64,000 nt of DNA from Nocardia stercoris. Lineage in GTDB: Bacteria > Actinomycetota > Actinomycetes > Mycobacteriales > Mycobacteriaceae. A program made the translations under genes and the position numbers. Shown here in pieces: positions 7,618-16,655 of this stretch; the first letter of the stretch is position 1; each line of letters opens with the position of its first letter. Below the pieces are notes generated by a model that saw only the letters and a list, made by a program, of their open reading frames with translations, ran no database searches and was not told the DNA's origin. The stretch spans positions 310,001 through 374,000 of the forward strand of contig NZ_RFFH01000002.1 in assembly GCF_003696265.1 (NCBI RefSeq), in the 5' to 3' direction.

Positions 7618-8529
7618 ATGCGGGTGCGCAAGTGCATTGCGATGGCGGCGTTCATGGCGGCGGGTGCGGTGGCACCGGCCGTGTCCGGCGCCGGGAACGC
7701 GGTCGCGGACAACGATTGTCCGTCGGTCGAGGTGATCGCGATTCCCGGCACGCTGGAGACCGGGCCGCACCGGCTCGACGGCGTCCGCGGCCACGGCATG
7801 CTCAGCGGAGTCACCAACGGCCTGGGCGATTCCCATCAGGTCGACTACATCGACTACCCGGCCACCGCGGTCTGGTGGGACGGCGAGGTGTACGGCACCT
7901 CCAAGCACAAGGCCGTCGACAACGCCCGCGGCCTGATCGCCGAGATGGCCGCCCGCTGCGCCACGACCCAGTTCGCCGTGGTCGGCTACAGCCAGGGCGC
8001 CGACGCCGCCGGTGACCTCGCCGCCGAGATCGGAACCGGCCACGGGGTGATCCCGCCGGAACGGTTCGCCGGCGCCGGGCTGATCTCCGACCCGAGCCGC
8101 TCACCCGCCGACATCCAGGTCGGGCCGCCCGCGCCGGGCGCCGGCGCCGAGGGCAGCCGGCCCGGCGGCTTCGGCTTCGTCAACGATCGGGTGCGCACCG
8201 TCTGCATCGCCGACGACCTCTACTGCGCGACCGACGAACAGGACTACGTCAGCCGGCTCGCCGGCCTCATCGTGCGCGGTACCGAGATGAACCCGGCCGG
8301 CCTGTGGCGGGACATGCTCGACACCGGCGTCTGGATCGGTGACCTGGGCGCGCACGGCGGCATCCCGACCCTGGCCTCGCAGATGAGCCGGCAATCCTAC
8401 GAGGACCTGATCGACAAGGTGCAGTCCTTCCTGCAATCCGGTGCGCACGTGGCATATCCGCGCTATCAGGTCGGCGACGGACAGAACGCGATCGGCTGGA
8501 TGCACGACTACGTAGCCGGAATGGGCTGA
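7618..8529 (+). CDS. Secreted cutinase-like serine esterase, paralog 1
   Basis: A 303-residue exported alpha/beta hydrolase of the cutinase/CULP type, cleaving carboxylic esters. An N-terminal signal peptide (MRVRKC then hydrophobic, AXA-like AVA|DN near residue 31) is followed by the mature N-terminus DCPSVEVIAIPGTLETG. The nucleophile is Ser126 in VVGYSQGAD; the Asp lies in the conserved DDLYCAT segment and the His near GAHVAYPRY. Paired cysteines match the family disulfides. ATG 7618 is chosen over an in-frame GTG at 7561 because the signal peptide begins at MRVRKC in all three paralogs, with GGAG four bases upstream. First of three tandem copies. Confidence 0.88.
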   Translation: MRVRKCIAMAAFMAAGAVAPAVSGAGNAVADNDCPSVEVIAIPGTLETGPHRLDGVRGHGMLSGVTNGLGDSHQVDYIDYPATAVWWDGEVYGTSKHKAVDNARGLIAEMAARCATTQFAVVGYSQGADAAGDLAAEIGTGHGVIPPERFAGAGLISDPSRSPADIQVGPPAPGAGAEGSRPGGFGFVNDRVRTVCIADDLYCATDEQDYVSRLAGLIVRGTEMNPAGLWRDMLDTGVWIGDLGAHGGIPTLASQMSRQSYEDLIDKVQSFLQSGAHVAYPRYQVGDGQNAIGWMHDYVAGMG

Positions 8530-8770
8530 GCGGTCCGGAAACGGGCTGGGCAGCGGCTGAACAACGTAGGCGCCCACGGATTTCGGTCCGCGGGTGCTGT
8601 CACGTGCGCGCCATGATCGGAAATCGGACGCCACGCGGGTTCGGAATGGAAAGTCCGTCCCGTGCCCCATATTCTTGGCTCGCCGGTGGCGAGCGTGAAT
8701 GTTCCCGCCGCCCTGAGCAATGCGCAAGATTGTGATGCCCTGGTTGGGCGAGTGTGGGAACTGGAGCAGT

Positions 8771-9679
8771 ATGCGGGTGAGGAAGTGCGTCGCGGCCACC
8801 GCGGTCGCCGCGACGGGCCTGTCCGGTCTGGTGCTCGGAAGTGGCACGGCCACAGCGGATTCGGCCTGCCCCGACACCTATGTGGTGGCGGTGCCCGGCA
8901 CCTGGGAGACCGGTGTCGACAAGGACGACAACGTCCGGGGCGGCGGGATGCTCGCCGGTGTCACCGAAGGCCTACCCGGCACGATGCGGGTCGACTACGT
9001 CGACTACTCGGCCACCGCCTTCCCGTGGGAGGGCGACGTCTACGGCGCCTCCGAGAAGGAGGCCCGCGACAACGCCCGCGGTCTGATCGCCGATATGGCC
9101 GCGCACTGCGGTGGTACCAAGTACGCGATCGTCGGCTACAGCCAGGGTGCGGACGCCGCCGGTGACGTGGCCGCCGAGATCGGCACCGGGCACGGTGTCG
9201 TCCCGGCCGACAAGGTCGTCGCGGTCGGCCTGGTCTCCGACCCGAAGCGCTCGCCCGCCGACACCCAGGTCGGCCCGCCGGTCGGTGGCTCCGGTGCCGA
9301 GGGTGCCCGGCCGGGCGGTTTCGGTCAGCTCACCGACCGGGTCCGGACGGTCTGCGCCGAGGGCGACCTCTACTGCGCGACCGAGGACACGGACTACATC
9401 TCCCGGCTCGCCGGGTTCGTCGCGGCCGTGTCCGGCGGCAACGCGGCCGACATGTGGCGCTACCAGCTGCAGGCCGTGAACCTGGCGAGCGACCTGATGT
9501 CGCACGGCGGGATCGGCGCCCTGCAGTCCCAGCTCACCGGTGACGCGAACGAGCAGCGGGTCAAGCAGATCGAGGACTTCTACGGCACCGGATATCACAC
9601 GTCCTACGGCACCTACGCCGTCGGCGGCGGGCAGACCGCCATCAGTTGGATGCACAGCTTCATCGCCGGCGCGGCCTGA
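8771..9679 (+). CDS. Secreted cutinase-like serine esterase, paralog 2
   Basis: 302 residues, the same architecture as the gene before it: signal peptide starting MRVRKCVAATAVAAT and ending TATADS, mature DSACPDTYVVAVPGTWETG, nucleophile in IVGYSQGADAAGD, Asp in EGDLYCATEDTDY and the C-terminal His in GYHTSYGTY. The start is ATG 8771, with GGAG four bases upstream, as in paralog 1. The 241-base gap from paralog 1 has an imperfect hairpin near 8571-8598 but no gene, so it may have its own promoter. Tandem duplication is the simplest origin. Substrate range (lipids, polyesters, host cuticle or cell wall lipids) is not readable. Confidence 0.88.
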   Translation: MRVRKCVAATAVAATGLSGLVLGSGTATADSACPDTYVVAVPGTWETGVDKDDNVRGGGMLAGVTEGLPGTMRVDYVDYSATAFPWEGDVYGASEKEARDNARGLIADMAAHCGGTKYAIVGYSQGADAAGDVAAEIGTGHGVVPADKVVAVGLVSDPKRSPADTQVGPPVGGSGAEGARPGGFGQLTDRVRTVCAEGDLYCATEDTDYISRLAGFVAAVSGGNAADMWRYQLQAVNLASDLMSHGGIGALQSQLTGDANEQRVKQIEDFYGTGYHTSYGTYAVGGGQTAISWMHSFIAGAA

Positions 9680-9691
9680 CGACGGCCGGGT

Positions 9692-9732
9692 CGCGGCCCG
9701 AATGAGCTGGTCACGGTTCATTCGGGTCCGCG
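9692..9732 (+). terminator. Hairpin after cutinase paralog 2
   Basis: CGCGGCCCGAATGA (9692-9705) pairs with 9718-9732 with one bulged base and a 12-base loop. It starts 12 bases past the paralog 2 stop, so the third paralog is probably transcribed separately. Confidence 0.6.
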
Positions 9733-9863
9733 AGTCGGTTTGGGCCCGTATTATCGGCAGTCGAATCGGTTCGCCGGGAATTAACTAGAATGTAATTCCG
9801 GTTTGGCAGGATGAACCGGACCATTGGTTGGGCCCGACTCGGGCGTGTTCGAACTGGATCAAT

Positions 9864-10778
9864 ATGCGAGTGAAGAAGTACATCGCGGTTGCCGGCGCGA
9901 CCGCCGTGGTGATGTCCGGCCTGACCCTGGCCGAAAGCGGAACGGCCGCCGCGGATTCGGGCTGCCCGAGCGTCGACGTCGTAGCCGTCCCCGGCACCTG
10001 GGAGACCGGCGACCAGAAGAACCAGGCCGTGATCGGCGGCGGCATGCTCGCCGGCGTCACCGACGGGCTGCCCGGTTCCATGCAGGTCGACTACATCTCC
10101 TACCCGGCCACCGCCTTCCCGTGGGAGGGTGCGGTCTACGGATCGTCCAAGGACGTGGCCGTCAAGAACGCCGAGGGCGTCATCAAGGACATGGCCGCCC
10201 GCTGCGCCGCCACCAAGTTCGCCATCCTCGGCTACAGCCAGGGTGCCGACGCCGCCGGTGACGTCGCCGCCAGGATCGGCACCGGACGCGGCGTCATCCC
10301 CGCCAACCGCGTGACCGCGGTCGGCCTGCTCTCCGACCCCAGCCGCTCGCCCGCCGACACCCAGGTCGGCCCGCAGGTCCCGGGCTCCGGCGCGGCCGGT
10401 ACGCGGCCCGGCGGCTTCGGCGTGCTCACCGACCGGGTCCGCACCATCTGCGTCGACGGCGACCTCTACTGCTCGACCCCCGAGGGCGACTACCTGACCC
10501 GGGCCATCGGCTTCGCCGCCGAACTGTCCGCGGTCAACCCCGGCGACCTCGGCCGGCTCGTGGCCGACGGCAACTCGCTGGTCGGCGACATCCTGGCCAA
10601 CGGCGGAATCCCCATGCTGCAGAACGCCATCGGCAACGATCAGGGCAACCGGGAACGTGTCGAGAAGCTGGCCGAGTTCTACGGCGCCGGCGCGCACACC
10701 TCCTACGGCACCTACGACGTCGGCGGCGGCGAGAGCGCGCTGCAGTGGATGCACCAGTGGATCGCGGGTCAGAACTGA
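9864..10778 (+). CDS. Secreted cutinase-like serine esterase, paralog 3
   Basis: 304 residues with signal peptide MRVKKYIAVAGATAVVMSG ending SGTAAADS, then GCPSVDVVAVPGTWETG. The catalytic Ser is in ILGYSQGADAAGD, Asp in DGDLYCSTPEGDY and His in GAHTSYGTY; the C-terminal ALQWMHQWIAG matches the other copies (IGWMHDY, ISWMHSF). The start is ATG 9864, with GGAT four bases upstream. It is closer to paralog 2 than to paralog 1 by eye (VVAVPGTWETG, TAFPWEG). A 16-bp-stem terminator follows at 10805-10840. Confidence 0.88.
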   Translation: MRVKKYIAVAGATAVVMSGLTLAESGTAAADSGCPSVDVVAVPGTWETGDQKNQAVIGGGMLAGVTDGLPGSMQVDYISYPATAFPWEGAVYGSSKDVAVKNAEGVIKDMAARCAATKFAILGYSQGADAAGDVAARIGTGRGVIPANRVTAVGLLSDPSRSPADTQVGPQVPGSGAAGTRPGGFGVLTDRVRTICVDGDLYCSTPEGDYLTRAIGFAAELSAVNPGDLGRLVADGNSLVGDILANGGIPMLQNAIGNDQGNRERVEKLAEFYGAGAHTSYGTYDVGGGESALQWMHQWIAGQN

Positions 10779-10804
10779 TCTCGTAGGCTGCGCCGCACAC
10801 AGAC

Positions 10805-10840
10805 ATTCGAGGGCCGTCCCGACCGGGACGGCCCTCGAAT
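10805..10840. terminator. Bidirectional terminator after cutinase cluster
   Basis: A perfect 16-bp stem (10805-10820 with 10825-10840) and GACC loop. It lies between the convergent cutinase paralog 3 and the small secreted-protein gene. Confidence 0.88.
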
Positions 10841-10913
10841 CGTCTCGTGGCCGAACCTGCCGCTCACCGGAACGAACCCGGTGGGCAGCTGCCGCAATGG
10901 TTGTGACCCGGCC

Positions 10914-11249
10914 TCAGCTGCCGAAAGAGCCGGTCGGAAGTTGCTGCAGCCACTCGCTCGGGTCCTGCCAGCCGGCCGGGTTCTGCCAGCCCTGGCCGCC
11001 CGGCCAGCCGGGGTTCTGCCAGTCCGAGTTCTGGTCGCCGGGCCAGTTGCCCTGGTCGTCCCGGTCGCCGTTCTGCCAGCCGTCGTGGTCGTGGCGGTGG
11101 TGGTGCCAATCGTCCTGGTCGACGGCGGCGGCCGACGGGACGGTGTCGGCCAGTGCCGGTGCCGCCACAGCGGCCAGCGGGAGCAGCGCGAACGCGGCCA
11201 GCGCCGCGACCCGGGCGGCCGGACGGCGAGACTTGACGGAGGTACGCAT
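10914..11249 (-). CDS. Small secreted Trp/His/Asp-rich protein
   Basis: 111 residues. A clear signal peptide (KSRRPAARVAALAAFALLPL, cleavage near APALADT) leads to a mature region of about 75 residues built from short degenerate repeats: DDWHHHRHDHDGW, then WQNGD, WPGDQNSD, WQNPGW, WQNPAGW, WQDPSEW. Nine Trp and an HHHRHDH cluster in so short a chain suggest metal binding or a surface/cell-wall adhesive role, but I know no family. RBS-like AAGAAAGG precedes ATG 11249. It is monocistronic between terminator 10805-10840 and the histidine phosphatase gene. Confidence 0.75.
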   Translation of the reverse strand: MRTSVKSRRPAARVAALAAFALLPLAAVAAPALADTVPSAAAVDQDDWHHHRHDHDGWQNGDRDDQGNWPGDQNSDWQNPGWPGGQGWQNPAGWQDPSEWLQQLPTGSFGS

Positions 11250-11360
11250 CGGTGTGCCTTTCTTGTCGGAACCGTGAGCCGGTACGGGCGCTCACTGGGT
11301 TCCATGAAAGGTTCCGAGGCTGGGCGTGGCAGTCGGTCGCGCTGGGAACGATCTGTGAGT

Positions 11361-12011
11361 TCAGCCCGCGGCCGGTCGCAGATTGCGCGGCAGCAGGTCC
11401 CAGACGTGCCCGTTCTCGTTGATCGTGGCCGCGGTGCGAGTGCCGGTGCGCGAGTACAGCACCCGAGTCACCGAGCAGTAGTCGATCGGGAAGGTCAGCG
11501 GCCTGGCCAAGCTCAGCACATCCTGCAGCAGCACGTTGATCACGCCGCCGTGCGCGAAGACCACCACGGTGTCGCTCGGCCCGGCAGCCGACACCAGCCC
11601 GTCCACGGCCTTGTGCACCCGGGACACGAACGCGCCCGCATCGATCTGCTCGGGCAGGTGACCGGCCTTGATCCGGTCGTACTGCGCCCGCAGCAGCTCG
11701 TGCGCGCCCGCCGCGCCGGCGTCCTCGATCGGGATGTACACCGGCAGATCGCGATCGTATTCGGCCAGATCGTCGACGATCTCGAGCTCGACGCCCAGCC
11801 GGTCCGCGGTGGGCACGGCGGTGTCGCGGGCCCGGCGCTGCGGGCTCGCCACCACGCGTGTGATCGGCCGTTCCGGACTGCTCAGTGCCGCAAGCACATT
11901 CGGCACCCGGGCGGCCTGTTCGCGGCCGAGCGCCGTCAGTTCGGGGTCGGCGGGACCGCCGGTGACGGCGGCCCGCACCGGCTGGGCGTGGCGGACGAGT
12001 ACCAGTTGCAC
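11361..12011 (-). CDS. Histidine phosphatase superfamily protein
   Basis: 216 residues. The N-terminal VRHAQPVR supplies the phosphorylated His and Arg, ASPQRRARDTA the second Arg, and the second catalytic His is in VVVFAHGG (~residue 160). The family covers phosphoglycerate mutases and many small-molecule or protein phosphatases, and the HAQ variant and alkyl-lined context do not identify a substrate. The start is GTG 12011, with TAGGCT seven bases before it (leaderless pattern). That hexamer overlaps the lysX stop codon ten bases upstream, so read-through from lysX is also possible. Confidence 0.85.
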   Translation of the reverse strand: MQLVLVRHAQPVRAAVTGGPADPELTALGREQAARVPNVLAALSSPERPITRVVASPQRRARDTAVPTADRLGVELEIVDDLAEYDRDLPVYIPIEDAGAAGAHELLRAQYDRIKAGHLPEQIDAGAFVSRVHKAVDGLVSAAGPSDTVVVFAHGGVINVLLQDVLSLARPLTFPIDYCSVTRVLYSRTGTRTAATINENGHVWDLLPRNLRPAAG

Positions 12012-12021
12012 GCCGCCCAGC

Positions 12022-15000
12022 CTAGGACCGCGGTTTCACCAACGGGAACGGCAGGGTCTCCCGGATACTGCGCCCGGTGATCAGCATGACCACCCGGTCG
12101 ACACCGATCCCCAGACCACCCGTCGGCGGCATGGCGAACTCCAAGGCGTGCAGGAAGTCCTCGTCCAGCTCCATGGCATCGGGATCACCACCGGCCGCGA
12201 GCATCGACTGCTCGGTGAGCCGCCGCCGCTGTTCGATCGGATTGGTGAGTTCGCTGTAGGCCGTACCCAATTCGACCCCCCACGCCACCAGGTCCCAGCG
12301 TTCCGCGACGCCGTCGATGCTGCGGTGCGCGCGGGTCAGCGGCGACACCGAGGTCGGGAAATCGATGTAGAAGGTGGGCAGTTCGGTGCGGTCCTCGACC
12401 AGGTGCTCGTACATTTCCAGCACGATCTGCCCGGCGTCCCAGCCCGGCTGGCACGGCACCTCCGCCTTCTCGCACAGCGCCCGCAGTTCCTCCACTCCGG
12501 TCTGCGGTGTGATCATCGTGTCCAGCGCTTCCGAGACCGCGCCGTGCACCGACTTCACCGGCCAGTCACCGGAGATGTCGACCTCGACCATCGTGCCGTC
12601 GGGACCGGGCCGCAACGCCACGCACTTGCCGTTCGCCGCGACCGCGGCATCCTGGATCAGCTGCTGGGTGGCCGACATCATCCGCAGGTAATCACTGTGC
12701 GCCTCATAGGCTTCCAGGATCGTGAACTCGGGATTGTGGCTGTAGTCCACGCCCTCGTTGCGGAACACCCGGCCCAGCTCGAACACCTTCTCCAGCCCGC
12801 CCACACACAGCCGCTTCAAGTACAGCTCGGGCGCGATCCGCAGATACAGGTCCAGGTCGTAGGCGTTGATGTGGGTGGCGAACGGGGTCGCGTTCGCGCC
12901 GCCGTGTACCTGCTGCAGCACCGGGGTCTCGACCTCGAGGAATCCCCAGCCCGTCAGCGTGTCCCGCAGCGAGCGCACCACCGCGCTGCGCTTGGCCAGC
13001 ACCTCGCGGGTGTCGGGGTTGATGGCCATGTCCAGGTAGCGGCGGCGCACCCGCGCCTCCGGGTCGGCCAGGCCGCGCCACTTGTCCGGCAGCGGGTGCA
13101 GGCATTTGCCGATCATCCGCCAGTCCTGTGCCAGCAGCGACAGCTGACCGCGGCGGCTCGAACCGATCCGGCCGCTGACCTCGATCAGGTCACCGAGGTC
13201 GAAGTCGGAGGTGAACTCGTCGGAGCGGCCGCCGCCGACCCGTTCCCGGTCGATCAGCAACTGGATGTCGCCGGACCAGTCGCGCAGTTCGGCGAAGATC
13301 ACCCCGCCGTAGTCGCGGATCCGCAGCAGCCGGCCGCACACCCGCACCGTCGTGCCCACCGGCGCCCGGCAGGCGGCCGCCACGGTGTGCGTCGGGGGAT
13401 AGGCGACCGGGTAGGCGTCGATCCCGGCCGCCGCCAGCCGCTCCACCTTGTCCATGCGGACCCGCACCTGTTCGGGGCGGCGCGCCGAATACGGTTCCAG
13501 CTCTTCCGGTTCCAGCTCCGGGGGGCTGCCGTCGGCGTGCAGGCCGTGCATGGTGGGTGGCACGGCGGAGTGGATACCGGTGTGCCGCAACGGATCCGGC
13601 TCCTTGCCGAACCGTGGCAGGAAACCTTCGGCGAGCGCGGAGGCGATCGCCACCCGCAGCAGATTGCGCCGATCCTCGAACAGCGAGAACCGCGGCACCC
13701 ACTGCGGCTGATACTTCACGTTCGAGCGGTACAGCGCCTCGAGCTGCCACCAGCGGGAGAAGAACATCAGCGTGCCGCGCCACAAACGCAGCACCGGGCC
13801 GGCCCCGATCCGGCCGCCCTCCTCGAACACCGCCCGGAACACCGCGAAGTTCAGCGACACCTTGGTGATGCCGTACTGCTCGGAATCCAGCGCCAGCTGC
13901 GAGATCATCAACTCCATGATCCCGTTGGGGCCCTTGGGATCCCGGCGCATGAGATCCAGCGAGACCCCGGTCCGGCCCCACGGCACCAGCGACAGCTCAC
14001 CCCACACCCGGCCGTCGCAATCCACGGCCTCGACCAGCAGGCAGTCGCCGTCGAGCGGATCGCCGAGCCGGCCCAGCGCCATCGAGAAACCGCGCTCGGT
14101 CTCGGTGTCGCGCCAGGTGTCGGCGCGGTGGATGACCGCCGCCATCTCCTCGGCATCGACTTCGTGGTGACGGCGAACCCGGACCGTGAACCCCTGCTTA
14201 CGCAACCGGTTCGTGGCCTGCCGCACCTGCTTCATCTCCGGCCCGGCCAGCGAGAACGTGCGGGTGTCGATGATGGCCTCGTCGCCCAGGCGTAGCGCCG
14301 ACAGTCCCGCGCGCTTGTAGACCGTGGCACCCGCCTCGCTCGCGCCCATGACCGCCGGGGCCCAGCCGTAGGCGTCGGCGAGCCGCAGCCACGCGTCGAC
14401 CGCCTGCGGCCACGCCTCCTTCGTGCCGATCGGGTCACCGGAGGCCAGGCACACACCCAGCTCCACGCGGTAGGTCACCGCGGCCTTCCCGTTGGGGGCG
14501 AACACCACCGCCTTGTCGCGGCGGGTCGCGAAATAGCCCAGCGAGTCGTCCACATCGGAGCGGGCGAGCAGGCCGCGCAACGCGGACTCGTCGAGCCCGG
14601 TCAGCGCGTTCTCCGAACGCTGCGACCGGAACAGCACCACCGCCGCCGCGACCAGGGCCGCGAACCCGAAGAAACCCAGCAGCAGATTCACCACGTGCGG
14701 TGGCCGGCCGTCGAAGGTGTCGCTGCCGACCAGCACCGGTGAGGTGACCCGCGACAGCGCCCACAGCAGGCGTTCGATACCCGGTGGCAGTGTGCCCGGG
14801 ACGAGTTCGATGATGCCCCAGCCGATCAGCGTGCCCGCGACCACACCACCGACCAGCGTCGCCAGCGCGGTCCAGCCGGCGCCGCGCCGCACCTGGGTGT
14901 GGAACTCGGGCCACGCCGCGATCAGCAGGCCGAGCACCACCACGTGCACCACCAGCGCGATGACCACGTTCGGATTGCGCTCGTCGGTCAGATCGATCGC

Positions 15001-15321
15001 GTTCGCGACCGTGAACATGGTCAGGTAGACCACCAGCAGCCACCAGGCCACCCGTTTCCGGCTCGCGATCGCACCGGCCAGCAACCCGACCACCAGCGCC
15101 CACACCAGGCTCGTGTCCGGGGCGTCGAAGTAGTAGCTGTCGATGTACTCGCGCGGCACCCGGGTGATGAACCGCAGTCCGGGCGAGATGCTCCACAGGG
15201 CCGCCAGCACCGAGAACGTCGCCAGAACGATCCCCGCCAGGTGCGGCACCTCGGCGAACCGGCCGCGCGCGCGGTGCGGCACGGTTGCGGTCGCGCGGAC
15301 CGGCTCGCGGTTCGAGGTCAC
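12022..15321 (-). CDS. lysX: Bifunctional lysyl-phosphatidylglycerol synthase / lysyl-tRNA synthetase LysX
   Basis: 1099 residues. The order is six to seven N-terminal membrane segments (to ~230), an MprF-like lysyl-transferase domain ([56 protein letters not shown]), an OB-fold anticodon-binding domain ([18 protein letters not shown]) and a class II synthetase core (motif 2 [20 protein letters not shown]; motif 3 [16 protein letters not shown]). It charges tRNA-Lys and transfers lysine to phosphatidylglycerol, giving resistance to cationic peptides in mycobacteria. The start is GTG 15321: the frame remains open further upstream only because it runs antisense through the S4 gene, and M. tuberculosis LysX has unrelated sequence there. 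The start codon itself is moderately certain. Confidence 0.95.
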   Translation of the reverse strand: MTSNREPVRATATVPHRARGRFAEVPHLAGIVLATFSVLAALWSISPGLRFITRVPREYIDSYYFDAPDTSLVWALVVGLLAGAIASRKRVAWWLLVVYLTMFTVANAIDLTDERNPNVVIALVVHVVVLGLLIAAWPEFHTQVRRGAGWTALATLVGGVVAGTLIGWGIIELVPGTLPPGIERLLWALSRVTSPVLVGSDTFDGRPPHVVNLLLGFFGFAALVAAAVVLFRSQRSENALTGLDESALRGLLARSDVDDSLGYFATRRDKAVVFAPNGKAAVTYRVELGVCLASGDPIGTKEAWPQAVDAWLRLADAYGWAPAVMGASEAGATVYKRAGLSALRLGDEAIIDTRTFSLAGPEMKQVRQATNRLRKQGFTVRVRRHHEVDAEEMAAVIHRADTWRDTETERGFSMALGRLGDPLDGDCLLVEAVDCDGRVWGELSLVPWGRTGVSLDLMRRDPKGPNGIMELMISQLALDSEQYGITKVSLNFAVFRAVFEEGGRIGAGPVLRLWRGTLMFFSRWWQLEALYRSNVKYQPQWVPRFSLFEDRRNLLRVAIASALAEGFLPRFGKEPDPLRHTGIHSAVPPTMHGLHADGSPPELEPEELEPYSARRPEQVRVRMDKVERLAAAGIDAYPVAYPPTHTVAAACRAPVGTTVRVCGRLLRIRDYGGVIFAELRDWSGDIQLLIDRERVGGGRSDEFTSDFDLGDLIEVSGRIGSSRRGQLSLLAQDWRMIGKCLHPLPDKWRGLADPEARVRRRYLDMAINPDTREVLAKRSAVVRSLRDTLTGWGFLEVETPVLQQVHGGANATPFATHINAYDLDLYLRIAPELYLKRLCVGGLEKVFELGRVFRNEGVDYSHNPEFTILEAYEAHSDYLRMMSATQQLIQDAAVAANGKCVALRPGPDGTMVEVDISGDWPVKSVHGAVSEALDTMITPQTGVEELRALCEKAEVPCQPGWDAGQIVLEMYEHLVEDRTELPTFYIDFPTSVSPLTRAHRSIDGVAERWDLVAWGVELGTAYSELTNPIEQRRRLTEQSMLAAGGDPDAMELDEDFLHALEFAMPPTGGLGIGVDRVVMLITGRSIRETLPFPLVKPRS

Positions 15322-15397
15322 CGGTCCAGTGTGAATGCCTTCCCGCCCGGTGTCTCGAACCGGCCCGCCGTTGCCCGTGTCGGTGCGGGAAGTAAAG

Positions 15398-15628
15398 ATG
15401 TACCCCATGTCGGATCCAGTCGACGTGCCGATCGATGACGATGTCATCCGCCTCGGACAATTTCTGAAGCTGGCCAACCTCATCGATAGCGGTGCGGAGG
15501 CCAAGACGGTTGTCGCCGCCGGCCTGGTGCGCGTCAACGACGAGGTGGAGCTACGGCGCGGCCGTCAGCTACACGCCGGCGATGTCGTCGCCCTGGCCGG
15601 ACATCTGGCCAGGGTCGTCAACATGTGA
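15398..15628 (+). CDS. S4-domain RNA-binding protein
   Basis: 76 residues forming almost only an S4 fold: [20 protein letters not shown], then [19 protein letters not shown]. Small stand-alone S4 proteins of the YaaA/YbcJ type bind structured RNA, often rRNA. ATG 15398 is preferred because GGGAAG lies five bases upstream; ATG 15407 is the alternative and would remove three residues. It is divergent from lysX, with 76 bases between the starts. Confidence 0.83.
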   Translation: MYPMSDPVDVPIDDDVIRLGQFLKLANLIDSGAEAKTVVAAGLVRVNDEVELRRGRQLHAGDVVALAGHLARVVNM

Positions 15629-15635
15629 GTGCCGT

Positions 15636-16127
15636 CTACTCGGCTCGCACCACGACACCGTCGGCGTCGCTGTAGAGCATCTCGCCGGGCACGAACGTCA
15701 CCCCGCCGATCTGCACCACGACGTCCCGCTCACCGGAGCCGGTCTGGGTGCTCTTGCGCGGGTTGGTGCCCAGCGCCTTGATCCCGATGTCGAGGGTGCG
15801 CAGGATCGCGGAGTCGCGGACCGCGCCGTTGATCACGACACCGGACCAGCCGTTGGCGACCCCGCGCCCGGCGATAATGTCGCCGACCAGGGCGGTGTGC
15901 ACACTCCCGCCGCCGTCGACGACCAGGACCCGGCCTTCGCCCGGCTCACCGAGGGTCTGCTTGACCAGCAGATTGTCCTGGTAGCAGCGGATCGTCACGA
16001 TCCGGCCGGCGAACGACTCCCGCCCGCCGAACTGCGTGAATTGGGTGTCACAGCTCCGGATCTCGGGGCCGATCTCGTCCGCGAGGTCGGCGGTGGCAAT
16101 AGCGTTCACAGATTCCGTCACGCGCAT
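15636..16127 (-). CDS. rraA: RraA family protein (ribonuclease E activity regulator-like)
   Basis: 163 residues. Diagnostic features are [11 protein letters not shown] at the start, [45 protein letters not shown] and the final SDADGVVV. RraA proteins form ring-shaped trimers; in enterobacteria RraA inhibits RNase E, while some homologs are HMG/oxaloacetate aldolases. The gene was once called menG in actinobacteria, wrongly. ATG 16127 begins [15 protein letters not shown]; sequence open upstream overlaps the SRPBCC gene region in another frame and is not real. It is convergent with the S4 gene, seven bases apart. Confidence 0.9.
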   Translation of the reverse strand: MRVTESVNAIATADLADEIGPEIRSCDTQFTQFGGRESFAGRIVTIRCYQDNLLVKQTLGEPGEGRVLVVDGGGSVHTALVGDIIAGRGVANGWSGVVINGAVRDSAILRTLDIGIKALGTNPRKSTQTGSGERDVVVQIGGVTFVPGEMLYSDADGVVVRAE

Positions 16128-16192
16128 CAGCTTGCCATGGCCCGGCCGGTGCGTGGCTGAGACCTTGCTGTCAGAGCCGGGCGATCTCGCGG

Positions 16193-16645
16193 TCAGCGGC
16201 TCAGGTGGTATGCCTCGATCTCGGCGCTGAGCCGCTTGGTCATCTGCGCGGCGGCGATCTTGACGAACGGCTCGATGGTCTTGCCCAGGACCTTGCCCGC
16301 CAGGCCGGGCGCGACCCGGTAGTCGAAGTCGACGACCAGACCGCAGCGGCCGCCACCGAGGTCGGTGAAGTTGTACGTGGTCTCGACCTGGAAGCCGTTC
16401 ACCGACTTCATGGCCAGCACGACGCCCGGTTCGCTGCGAGCCACCTCGACGGTGGTGTGCAAGGTGGCCGGCCCGAGCTTGACGGTCACGTCGAATGTCG
16501 CGCCCACACCTTCGATCTGGTCGGTGAGCGGGCTGATGGCGTGCACTTCGGCCATGTACTGCGGCGCGGTCCGGTAGTCGTTCACATAGGCGAACGCGGT
16601 CTCGGCCGTGGCGGCGCACTCCACGCTGATCTTCACGTCGGTCAT
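16193..16645 (-). CDS. SRPBCC (START-like) family protein
   Basis: 150 residues with the usual layout: [24 protein letters not shown] (first strand and helix), [15 protein letters not shown], the central beta strands, and a long C-terminal helix [22 protein letters not shown]. These proteins bind hydrophobic ligands in a helix-grip cavity and include polyketide cyclases and lipid carriers; no ligand can be assigned. ATG 16645 has TAACCT seven bases upstream (leaderless). It is followed on the same strand by rraA 65 bases later, and the galactokinase gene ends 10 bases upstream of its start. Confidence 0.85.
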   Translation of the reverse strand: MTDVKISVECAATAETAFAYVNDYRTAPQYMAEVHAISPLTDQIEGVGATFDVTVKLGPATLHTTVEVARSEPGVVLAMKSVNGFQVETTYNFTDLGGGRCGLVVDFDYRVAPGLAGKVLGKTIEPFVKIAAAQMTKRLSAEIEAYHLSR

Positions 16646-16655
16646 ATCGGACAGG

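Noticed and set aside
11668..14295. An 875-codon open frame antisense to lysX
   Set aside because: It is a high-GC shadow of the lysX codons; composition is His/Arg/Gln-rich without any domain, while lysX is unmistakable.
15322..15537. N-terminal extension of LysX by 72 codons
   Set aside because: The extension runs antisense through the S4-protein gene and has no counterpart in the known LysX N-terminus; GTG 15321 is adopted.
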